From the NCBI GenBank assembly GCA_030040215.1, contig JASHUD010000075.1:1-7769 (forward strand): 7,769 nt of DNA, in the 5' to 3' direction. The notes beneath the pieces are model-generated. The model saw only the letters and a program-made list of their open reading frames with translations, was not told where the DNA came from and did not search any database. This document shows, in pieces, positions 1 through 5,405 of the stretch. A program made the translations under genes and the position numbers. Origin of the DNA: Methylovirgula sp. (GTDB lineage Bacteria; Pseudomonadota; Alphaproteobacteria; Rhizobiales; Beijerinckiaceae). Position 1 is the first letter of the stretch. The number at the start of each line of letters is the position of its first letter.

Positions 1-99
1 GTCGACGCTGGCATTGCCGGGCACATCAATGCGGAAAGCGGCCACGGCCCCTGGCCGGAAGGGCTGCTGCATTTCGCTAAGTTTCTTAGTACCTTATAG
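1..99 (+). CDS. RBBP9/YdeN-family serine hydrolase, C-terminal fragment
   Basis: Frame 1 is open from the first base to a TAG at 97-99 and encodes 32 residues. They contain GHINAESGHGPWPEG (residues 7-21), which matches the C-terminal signature of RBBP9/YdeN-type alpha/beta hydrolases as I remember it; the His of the GHIN motif is the expected catalytic base. Family members are small cytosolic serine hydrolases of about 180-190 residues with poorly defined substrates, so roughly 150 residues should lie before the window. The last residues, after WPEG, form the short terminal helix. The gene is cut only by the window edge and shows no sign of disruption. It ends directly at the AT-rich toxin-antitoxin promoter region. 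The family call rests on one short motif. Confidence 0.7.
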   Translation, partial: VDAGIAGHINAESGHGPWPEGLLHFAKFLSTL

Positions 100-144
100 A
101 TATGGCTATTGACACCATATGGTATTATATGTCATAACGATATG
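100..144. promoter_or_regulatory. Putative operator: ATATG repeats and palindromes
   Basis: Four copies of ATATG (100-104, 117-121, 127-131, 140-144) lie in the promoter region. A perfect 10-bp palindrome ACCATATGGT (114-123) overlaps the end of the -35 box and the spacer, and TGACA (110-114) is mirrored by TGTCA (130-134). Sites in this position could let the winged-helix antitoxin, alone or with the toxin, block RNA polymerase, as many toxin-antitoxin operons do. The repeats are seen directly; the operator role is inferred from position. Confidence 0.35.
109..138 (+). promoter_or_regulatory. Putative toxin-antitoxin operon promoter
   Basis: A perfect -35 hexamer TTGACA (109-114) is followed, after 18 bp, by CATAAC (133-138), which matches four of six positions of the -10 consensus. 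The predicted transcription start would fall near 145, next to the toxin ATG at 146. No Shine-Dalgarno sequence precedes that ATG, so a leaderless transcript fits. The surrounding 80-145 stretch is much richer in A and T than the rest of the window. An alternative -10 (TATTAT, 123-128) sits too close to this -35 to be used with it. Confidence 0.45.
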
Positions 145-145
145 A

Positions 146-433
146 ATGAACGCTGAGCTGCTCTTTCATCAGCGCATCGATTACGACGATGGGGAAATCG
201 TGGAAATATTGCTCTGGCGCGTCCCTGTTTCGGTGCCACCTTCAACGCATCGATTGAAGTATTCTCTTTTTTACGGTCGGGCTGGCGTTCGAGAGGTTGG
301 TTATGACAACGAGCGTGGCAAGGGTGACCATCGGCATTTCAGAGGTCTCGAAACGGATTATCTCTTTACTTCAGTCGAGCAACTGATGGCCGATTTTTGG
401 TCGGACGTACAATCGCTGCGAGGTCGCAGATGA
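146..433 (+). CDS. tumE: Toxin-antitoxin system toxin, TumE (DUF6516) family
   Basis: This 95-residue protein matches the DUF6516/TumE toxin family as I remember it. Its clearest features are an N-terminal strand block around ELLFHQRI (4-11), HRLKYSLFYG (35-44), and the highly charged VGYDNERGKGDHRH stretch (51-64), which is the family hallmark and probably carries the active or RNA-binding residues. The tail (SVEQLMADFWSDVQSLR, 76-92) is a predicted helix. The length is normal for the family. The ATG at 146 is the first possible start because a TGA in the same frame lies immediately before it (143-145). There is no Shine-Dalgarno sequence, so translation may be leaderless. The stop overlaps the antitoxin start as ATGA (430-433), which implies translational coupling. 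The toxin gene comes first, the reverse of the commonest toxin-antitoxin order. The molecular target is not evident from the sequence. Confidence 0.82.
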   Translation: MNAELLFHQRIDYDDGEIVEILLWRVPVSVPPSTHRLKYSLFYGRAGVREVGYDNERGKGDHRHFRGLETDYLFTSVEQLMADFWSDVQSLRGRR

Positions 434-780
434 ATGACGTGAAGATTTCCGTCGGCGGTGCAATAGAAAACGAAGCTGCACGGCGGTTTGTCGATGCTTG
501 GCATCGCGCCGAACACGGCGAGACTTTCCATGAGCGTCATCTAGCGTTCGAAAGCTGGGACGCCTTGGCCCGCACGCTGACAGCCAAAAGAATGGAGCTG
601 TTGCGCTACGTTCGTCGCCACAAGGTCACGAGCGTACGCTTCTTGGCAAAGGCGCTCGGGCGCGATTACCGCAATGTGCACGCGGACGTTCAAGCCTTGA
701 CAGCGGCCGGGCTTCTTGAAGCTACCGACAGCGGCATCCAAGCCAGTTACGACGCAATCGAAACCAAGATCGCGATCTGA
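430..780 (+). CDS. tumA: Winged-helix antitoxin / repressor (TumA, HVO_A0114-like)
   Basis: A 116-residue protein with a C-terminal winged helix-turn-helix: a helix at TAKRMELLRYVRRHK (51-65), then SVRFLAKALGRDYRNVHADV (68-87) as the helix-turn-helix, and ALTAAGLLEATDSGIQ (89-104) as the wing. This resembles MarR/HVO_A0114-type DNA-binding proteins that occur beside DUF6516 toxins. The N-terminal 45 residues, with ARRFVDAWHRAEHGE, are probably the toxin-neutralising part. I chose the ATG at 430 because it overlaps the toxin stop (ATGA) and puts the protein start at the usual family position; an in-frame codon at 397 would add 11 residues inside the toxin gene without family support. It probably binds the toxin and represses the shared promoter. 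It converges on rpsD with only 17 bp between the two stop codons. Confidence 0.8.
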   Translation: MNDVKISVGGAIENEAARRFVDAWHRAEHGETFHERHLAFESWDALARTLTAKRMELLRYVRRHKVTSVRFLAKALGRDYRNVHADVQALTAAGLLEATDSGIQASYDAIETKIAI

Positions 781-797
781 GGAGCACGGCAGCTGCG

Positions 798-1415
798 TCA
801 GCGCGAATAGAACTCGATGACGAGATTGGGTTCCATCACGACAGGATACGGAACTTCGCGCGGCAGCGGAACGCGGGTGAGCTTCGCGGTCATCTTGGTG
901 TGATCGACTTCGTAATATTCAGGCGCGTCGCGCTCCGGCAGCGCCACGGCTTCGAGGACGAGCGCGAGCTGGCGCGAAGCATCCTTCACCGCGACGAGAT
1001 CGCCAACCTTCACCTGATAGGACGGGATGTTGACGCGCCGGCCGTTGACGTGCACGTGGCCGTGGTTGACGAACTGGCGCGCCGCGAACACGGTCGGCAC
1101 GAATTTGGCGCGATAAACCAGCGCATCGAGGCGGCGCTCCAGAAGGCCGATGAGATTGTCGCCGGAATCGCCCTTCATCCGGATCGCTTCGGCGTAATAT
1201 TTGCGGAATTGGCGCTCGGAAATGTTCCCGTAATAGCCTTTGAGCTTTTGCTTGGCCTTGAGCTGCGTGCCGAAGTCGGAGAGCTTGCCTTTGCGGCGCT
1301 GGCCATGTTGGCCGGGACCATATTCGCGCCGATTGATCGGGCTCTTCGGGCGCCCCCAGATATTCTGCCCCATGCGGCGGTCGATTTTATATTTTGATTC
1401 CAGGCGCTTGGTCAT
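798..1415 (-). CDS. rpsD: 30S ribosomal protein S4
   Basis: S4 binds 16S rRNA directly and starts assembly of the 30S body; in many bacteria it also regulates its own translation. The 205 residues match alphaproteobacterial S4 throughout: N-terminal MTKRLESKYKIDRRMGQNIW, the basic GPGQHGQRRKGKLSDFG segment (34-49), LKGYYGNISERQF (58-70), and the S4 RNA-binding domain at about 94-158 with RLDALVYRAKF and RQFVNHGHVHVNGRRVNIPS. The protein has no cysteine, so it is the form lacking the N-terminal zinc site. The frame runs open for another 82 codons upstream, but the start is fixed at 1415 by homology and by GAGG about 5 nt before the ATG. The gene stands alone, not in an rpsM-rpsK-rpsD-rpoA operon, as is usual in alphaproteobacteria. 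No terminator is visible in the 17 bp before the antitoxin gene. Confidence 0.97.
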   Translation of the reverse strand: MTKRLESKYKIDRRMGQNIWGRPKSPINRREYGPGQHGQRRKGKLSDFGTQLKAKQKLKGYYGNISERQFRKYYAEAIRMKGDSGDNLIGLLERRLDALVYRAKFVPTVFAARQFVNHGHVHVNGRRVNIPSYQVKVGDLVAVKDASRQLALVLEAVALPERDAPEYYEVDHTKMTAKLTRVPLPREVPYPVVMEPNLVIEFYSR

Positions 1416-1627
1416 CGCGTCCTCAAGGTTACGCCGACGGACACGGGCCCACGCCAAAGCGTGCCGCAAACCGCGTCTTCCGCCGGCAAGTGGCGGAGGT
1501 ACGCGCCCTCCTCTGCAAAGCGATGCTCTGCCGACAGGCGGTTCGCCGGAAAAGATCCGAATGGCCGCCGCGGGTGCGTCATGGCGGACAAGGCCGCCAT
1601 GCTCGGGCGCCTTACCGGCGACCGGAG
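1416..1627 (-). other. Long, hairpin-rich rpsD 5' leader
   Basis: This stretch should be transcribed ahead of rpsD and holds no convincing gene. It contains a perfect 8-bp hairpin with CATGGCGG / CCGCCATG arms (1580-1587 and 1594-1601, 6-nt loop), a CACGC / GCGTG hairpin with a 4-nt loop (1450-1454 and 1459-1463), and a CCGCC / GGCGG hairpin (1480-1484 and 1492-1496). A structured leader is a natural place for S4 autoregulation, but I cannot match it to a named riboregulator. The rpsD frame stays open through it (82 codons), which in high-GC DNA is not evidence of coding. Confidence 0.4.
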
Positions 1628-1633
1628 CGGAAG

Positions 1634-1662
1634 CCGTAGAAAGACCGTCATATAATGTCAAG
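1634..1662 (-). promoter_or_regulatory. Putative rpsD promoter
   Basis: On the minus strand CTTGAC (1662-1657, within CTTGACA) is followed after 17 bp by CTACGG (1639-1634). This agrees with the alphaproteobacterial housekeeping promoter pattern of a strong CTTGAC -35 and a loose CTAY-type -10. Transcription would begin near 1627 and leave a leader of about 210 nt before the rpsD ATG. No competing gene lies on this strand upstream. Confidence 0.5.
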
Positions 1663-2013
1663 CGAACGCCGGGCCCAGCCTCCCGGCAAATCGGCCCCAG
1701 TCGAGCGAAAAAGTCATGCTACCCAGGCTGCGGCCGTTCTCGACGCGCAATGTTACCGAAGAGCCGTTCGATAGCAAAGACGAGGCTCACGCAGGCTGCG
1801 ACGGCAACGCGCTAGCGGCTCTCCGCAGATTGATTTTTTGGCCGGCAATTTGGAAACATTCTCGGACGAGCAATCCGACGCCCGCGCGGCGAGAGCGTCG
1901 CGAGCCATTGATAGAGCCCGACGATCACCATACGTAATAATCAATTGGCGCCGGCGCTCGATCCACGCGAGCATCGGCGCGCTCCAACGTTGGTAATCCA
2001 GACAGGGGGACAC
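1663..2013. other. Intergenic region between rpsD and formate dehydrogenase
   Basis: About 350 bp without a gene I can support: the short frames lack family resemblance and ribosome binding sites, and I find no tRNA T-arm or other RNA signature. It must hold the formate dehydrogenase promoter. One weak candidate is TTGATA (1908-1913) with TACGTA (1931-1936) at 17 bp; the better -10-like AATAAT (1936-1941) is 22 bp away, too far for a standard sigma-70 site. I see no sigma-54 element (GG-N10-GC type). Confidence 0.5.
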
Positions 2014-2021
2014 TAAGGAGG
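2014..2021 (+). promoter_or_regulatory. Strong Shine-Dalgarno of formate dehydrogenase
   Basis: TAAGGAGG lies 5 nt before the ATG at 2027 and is a full match to the anti-Shine-Dalgarno core. It fixes the start and predicts high translation, as expected for an abundant catabolic enzyme. Confidence 0.85.
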
Positions 2022-2026
2022 AACTC

Positions 2027-3187
2027 ATGGCTAAGATCATCTGCGTTCTCTATGACGATCCCGTCGACGGTTATCCCAAGACCTATGCCCGCGACGGCAT
2101 TCCGGTCATCAAATCCTATCCCGATGGCCAGACCGCCCCGACGCCCCAGAAAATAGACTTCAAACCGGGCGAACTGCTCGGCAGCGTTTCCGGCGCTTTG
2201 GGCCTGAAGAAATGGGCGAAAGACAACGGCCACCAGCTCGTCGTCACCTCCGACAAGGAGCCGCCCAACTCGACTCTCGACCGCGAGCTGCCGGACGCCG
2301 AGGTGGTGATCTCGCAGCCCTTCTGGCCGGCCTATATGACGGCCGACCGTTTCGACAAGGCAAAGAAGCTGAAGCTGATCATCACCGCTGGAATCGGCTC
2401 GGATCACACCGATCTCGAAGCCGCAAGCAAACATGGCGTCACGGTCGCCGAAGTGACCTATTCGAACAGCATCAGCGTGGCCGAGCACGTAGTGATGATG
2501 ATTCTGAGTCTGGTGCGCAACTACATCCCGTCGCACGATTGGGTACGCAAAGGCGGCTGGAACATCGCCGATTGCGTGGAGCGCGCCTACGACCTCGAAG
2601 GGATGAATGTCGGAACGGTCGCCGCGGGACGCATCGGCACCGCGGTGTTGCGGCGGCTAAAACCGTTCGACGTGAAGCTGCACTATACCGACCGCCACCG
2701 CCTCCCGGCCAATGTCGAGAAGGAACTCGGTGTGACTTTCCATGAAAACATGGAAAGTTTGCTCAAGGTCTGCGACGTCGTCACGCTCAATACACCGCTC
2801 TATAAAGAGACGGAGCATATGATCAACGACAAGACTTTGGCGCTGATGAAACGCGGCACCTATCTCGTGAATACCGCGCGCGGCAAGCTCTGCGACCGCG
2901 ATGCGATCGTTAGGGCGCTGAAGAGCGGCCAGCTCGCGGGCTATGCCGGCGACGTCTGGTATCCGCAGCCGGCGCCCAAAGATCACCCGTGGCGTACCAT
3001 GCCGCACGAGGGAATGACGCCGCATACCTCCGGCACCACGCTCTCCGCCCAGGCCCGCTATTCGGCCGGCACGCGCGAGATCCTCGAATGTTTCTTCGCC
3101 GGCAAGCCGATCCGCGAGGAATATTTGATCGTCCAAGGCGGCCATCTCGCGGGCGCCGGCGCGCATTCCTACAAATTGGCAGGCTAA
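2027..3187 (+). CDS. fdh: NAD+-dependent formate dehydrogenase (EC 1.17.1.9)
   Basis: This cytosolic, metal-free enzyme oxidises formate to CO2 with reduction of NAD+, supplying NADH in methylotrophs. The 386 residues follow the Pseudomonas sp. 101 enzyme almost throughout, from KIICVLYDDPVDGYPKTYAR to EEYLIVQGG. Counting without the initiator Met, the catalytic residues are all present: Asn146, Arg284, Gln313 and His332. The Rossmann motif AAGRIG lies at about 198-203, and Asp221 in YTDRHR specifies NAD+ over NADP+. The N-terminal block of about 40 residues typical of bacterial formate dehydrogenases is intact. The C-terminus stops at HSYKLAG, about 14 residues shorter than the Pseudomonas protein. 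Positions 145 and 255, Cys in that enzyme as I recall it, are Ser and Thr here. It appears to be a single-gene unit closed by a stem-loop. Identification is firm. Confidence 0.97.
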   Translation: MAKIICVLYDDPVDGYPKTYARDGIPVIKSYPDGQTAPTPQKIDFKPGELLGSVSGALGLKKWAKDNGHQLVVTSDKEPPNSTLDRELPDAEVVISQPFWPAYMTADRFDKAKKLKLIITAGIGSDHTDLEAASKHGVTVAEVTYSNSISVAEHVVMMILSLVRNYIPSHDWVRKGGWNIADCVERAYDLEGMNVGTVAAGRIGTAVLRRLKPFDVKLHYTDRHRLPANVEKELGVTFHENMESLLKVCDVVTLNTPLYKETEHMINDKTLALMKRGTYLVNTARGKLCDRDAIVRALKSGQLAGYAGDVWYPQPAPKDHPWRTMPHEGMTPHTSGTTLSAQARYSAGTREILECFFAGKPIREEYLIVQGGHLAGAGAHSYKLAG

Positions 3188-3192
3188 CCCAA

Positions 3193-3228
3193 GACGGCGG
3201 AAGGCGGCGCAAACCGCCCTCCGCCGTC
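3193..3228 (+). terminator. GC-rich stem-loop after formate dehydrogenase
   Basis: A 9-bp stem GACGGCGGA / TCCGCCGTC (3193-3201, 3220-3228) continues after one A-C mismatch as a 5-bp GGCGG / CCGCC stem (3203-3207, 3214-3218) around a 6-nt loop. It starts 5 bp after the formate dehydrogenase stop. No T tract follows, so it may be a weak terminator or a 3'-end stabiliser of the formate dehydrogenase mRNA that also limits readthrough into the hydrolase gene 35 bp further on. Confidence 0.6.
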
Positions 3229-3262
3229 GCTCGCGCGCCGGACGCCAACGCAAGGCTATTCG

Positions 3263-4267
3263 ATGTTTCGCAACCTTGCTCGGGCTCTGTTCGTTGCCGC
3301 GGCATTTGTTTGCGCGGCAGCGGCTTGGGCCGATCAGGACATCACTCCGCTCGGCATCGGATACGAAGACGTCGACTACCCCTACCCCGTCCATTTCTTC
3401 GATCTGAAGATCGAAGGCCAGTTCTTGCGCATGGCCTACATGGACGTCGCGCCGCGCGTCGCGAACGGCAAATCCGTCGTCCTGCTCCACGGCAAAAATT
3501 TTTCGGGAGAATATTGGGCCGCAACAATCCGTGCGCTTGCCGCGCAAGGCTACCGTGTCATCGTGCCCGATGAGATCGGCTTCGGCAAATCGGCAAAACC
3601 CGCGATCCGCTATCGCTTCGACCTGCTCGCCGCCAACACCAAAGCGCTGCTCGATCATCTCGGCGTCAGCCGGGCGGCGATCGTCGGGCACTCGATGGGC
3701 GGCATGCTCGCCGTTTATTTCGCGCGCGATTATCCGCAGACAACCGCGGCATTGGCGCTCGAAAATCCGCTCGGCCTCGAAGATTACCGCAGCGTAATTA
3801 CGCCGCCGCCGTTGGAGACGCTGTTTGCGGCCGAAATGGCGCAGACGGCCGAATCCTATCGCACCTTCCTTCACGCGCTGTTTCTCGGCTGGCCGGCCGA
3901 AGCCGAACACAATGTCGATCTCTTCGCGCGTGTCCTGCGCAGCGGCGAATATCCGCGCCTTGCCATGGCCTCGGCACTGACTTCCGAAATGATTTTCGAC
4001 GAGCCGATCCGACCGGAGTACAAATTGCTGAAAATGCCGGTGCTGCTCGTCATCGGCCAAGCCGACCGTTCGGTCTTTTTCCGCCGCTATGCAAAACCGG
4101 AGGAATTGGCTTCGCTGGGGCACTGGCCGGAACTCGGACGGGCGGCGGCAAAGGATCTGCCGGACGGAAGACTCGTCGAAATCCAGGGCGCCGGCCATGT
4201 TGCGCATGTCGAGAAGCCGGCCGAGTTCGACGCCGCGCTGCTGAAGTTCCTGAAGGATCGATTCTAG
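3263..4267 (+). CDS. Secreted alpha/beta-fold hydrolase
   Basis: A 334-residue alpha/beta hydrolase with an N-terminal signal peptide: basic MFRNLAR, a hydrophobic ALFVAAAFVCAAAA core, and an AWA cleavage motif giving a mature start near Asp24. The oxyanion HG is at 76-77 (VVLLHGKNF), the nucleophile elbow GHSMGG has Ser144, the probable acid is Asp268 in VIGQADRS, and the catalytic His is His312 in GAGHVAHVEKP. The cap region spans about 170-250. The fold is that of haloalkane dehalogenase / epoxide hydrolase / esterase relatives, but I see no substrate signature, so only a general periplasmic hydrolase can be claimed. The ATG at 3263 has AAGG 7 nt upstream and gives a complete signal peptide. 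It follows formate dehydrogenase by 75 bp across a stem-loop. Its TAG overlaps, tail to tail, the stop of the oxidoreductase gene on the other strand. Confidence 0.88.
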   Translation: MFRNLARALFVAAAFVCAAAAWADQDITPLGIGYEDVDYPYPVHFFDLKIEGQFLRMAYMDVAPRVANGKSVVLLHGKNFSGEYWAATIRALAAQGYRVIVPDEIGFGKSAKPAIRYRFDLLAANTKALLDHLGVSRAAIVGHSMGGMLAVYFARDYPQTTAALALENPLGLEDYRSVITPPPLETLFAAEMAQTAESYRTFLHALFLGWPAEAEHNVDLFARVLRSGEYPRLAMASALTSEMIFDEPIRPEYKLLKMPVLLVIGQADRSVFFRRYAKPEELASLGHWPELGRAAAKDLPDGRLVEIQGAGHVAHVEKPAEFDAALLKFLKDRF

Positions 4268-5295
4268 CGCCGCTTCCCGCTCACCAGCAGAATCTTTCCG
4301 ACGTGGCCCGAAGATTCCATCAGCGCATGCGCCCGGCGCGCGTCTTCGAGCGGAAAGGTTGCATAGACCACCGGCTTGACGGCGCCCGCTTCGAGGAGCG
4401 GCCAGACATTCTCGCGCACGGCGGCAGCAACCGCGGCCTTCTGCGCAAGCGTGCGCGAACGCAGCGTCGAGCCCGAGAGCGTGAGCCGTTTCAGCAGCAC
4501 CGGCATGAAGTTGAAGTTTTCGACCACGCTCGACTGCAAAAAGGCGATCTGCACAAGCCGGCCTTCGAGAGCCAGGATCGAAAGGTTCTTTTGGATATAA
4601 GTACCGCCGACCATATCGAGAATGAGATCGACGCCGCGCTTGTCGATGCGCCTGATCGCGTCGACAAAATCCTCGCGCTTGTAGTCGATTGCGTGATCGG
4701 CGCCGAGCGTCCGGCAGAAGGCGCATTTTTCGGGCGAGCCGGCGGTGACAGTGACCGTTGCGCCCAACGCCTTGGCAAGCTGAATTGCCGTCGAGCCGAT
4801 GCCGCTCGATCCGCCGTGGATCAAAATCCATTCGCCGGCTTTGAGCCGGCCGCGCGTGAAGACGTTGTCGAAGACGGTGAAATACGTCTCGGGGATGCCG
4901 GCCGCGTCGATCACGCTCAATCCGCGCGGCACGGGCAGACAGAGCGGCGCATCGGCAAGCGCATATTCGGCGTAGCCGCCGGAGCCCAACAGCGCGCAGA
5001 CCGCCTCGCCCGGCCGCAGCCCCGTCACGCCTTCGCCGAGCCTCACCACGTGGCCCGCGATCTCCATGCCCGGCACCTCGCTCTCACCGGGCGGTGGCGG
5101 ATATTTGCCTTCGCGCTGCAAACAATCCGGCCGGTTGACGCCGGCGGCGACCACTTCGATGAGGACCTTACCCGGGCCCGGCTGCGGCACGGGCGCTTCG
5201 GCAACGTGGATCACCTCGGGGCCGCCGGCGCCGTCGAAGACCACCTGTTGCATCGTTTCGGGTGACGTCACGCTCGATCTCCGGCGGCGTTCCAT
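4264..5295 (-). CDS. NAD(P)H quinone oxidoreductase, PIG3 / zeta-crystallin type
   Basis: A zinc-free medium-chain dehydrogenase/reductase of 343 residues that probably transfers electrons from NADPH to a quinone or reduces an activated alkene. The N-terminal GroES-like domain carries GPEVIHVAEAPVPQPGPGKVLIEVVAAGVNRPDCLQREGKYPPPPG (split here only by function: substrate-side loop at 53-70), without the structural-zinc cysteines. The Rossmann domain has HGGSSGIGSTAIQLAKALGA (160-179), DYKREDF (204-210) and GVDLILDMVGG (221-231). This agrees with the PIG3 subfamily. The start is uncertain. ATG at 5295 has AAAGGAGG (5299-5306) but only 3 nt of spacing; GTG at 5271 has GGAGA at 6 nt and begins nearer the usual family N-terminus; ATG at 5253 has no ribosome binding site. 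The gene diverges from the yihY-like gene with 110 bp between them, where I see no strong promoter pair. Confidence 0.9.
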   Translation of the reverse strand: MERRRRSSVTSPETMQQVVFDGAGGPEVIHVAEAPVPQPGPGKVLIEVVAAGVNRPDCLQREGKYPPPPGESEVPGMEIAGHVVRLGEGVTGLRPGEAVCALLGSGGYAEYALADAPLCLPVPRGLSVIDAAGIPETYFTVFDNVFTRGRLKAGEWILIHGGSSGIGSTAIQLAKALGATVTVTAGSPEKCAFCRTLGADHAIDYKREDFVDAIRRIDKRGVDLILDMVGGTYIQKNLSILALEGRLVQIAFLQSSVVENFNFMPVLLKRLTLSGSTLRSRTLAQKAAVAAAVRENVWPLLEAGAVKPVVYATFPLEDARRAHALMESSGHVGKILLVSGKRR

Positions 5296-5405
5296 CCGCC
5301 TCCTTTGTACACGATCGGCACAACGCGCGGCTACAGGAGCGCGTTAGGAACGATAGAGTCGCGGATTCGTTATCGCGTCGCGGCAAGGTGACGTTTCGGT
5401 AGACT

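Noticed and set aside
1416..1661. N-terminal extension of S4 to a 287-residue protein
   Set aside because: The extra 82 residues have no resemblance to S4, and the normal start at 1415 has a ribosome binding site and exact family N-terminus. The region is better read as promoter and leader.
1735..1775. tRNA-like T-loop (GTTCGAT near 1766)
   Set aside because: The flanking bases do not form a T-stem, and no acceptor, D or anticodon arms can be drawn around it.
1240..1815. Plus-strand open frames across the rpsD leader
   Set aside because: They overlap the rpsD 5' part in antisense, lack ribosome binding sites and encode Arg/Pro/Ser-rich sequence without similarity to known proteins.
2657..4831. 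A 724-codon open frame on the minus strand
   Set aside because: It is antisense to the formate dehydrogenase and hydrolase genes and overlaps the oxidoreductase gene in another frame. Its product is rich in Arg, Ala, Asp and His with no domain logic, typical of a shadow frame in high-GC coding DNA.
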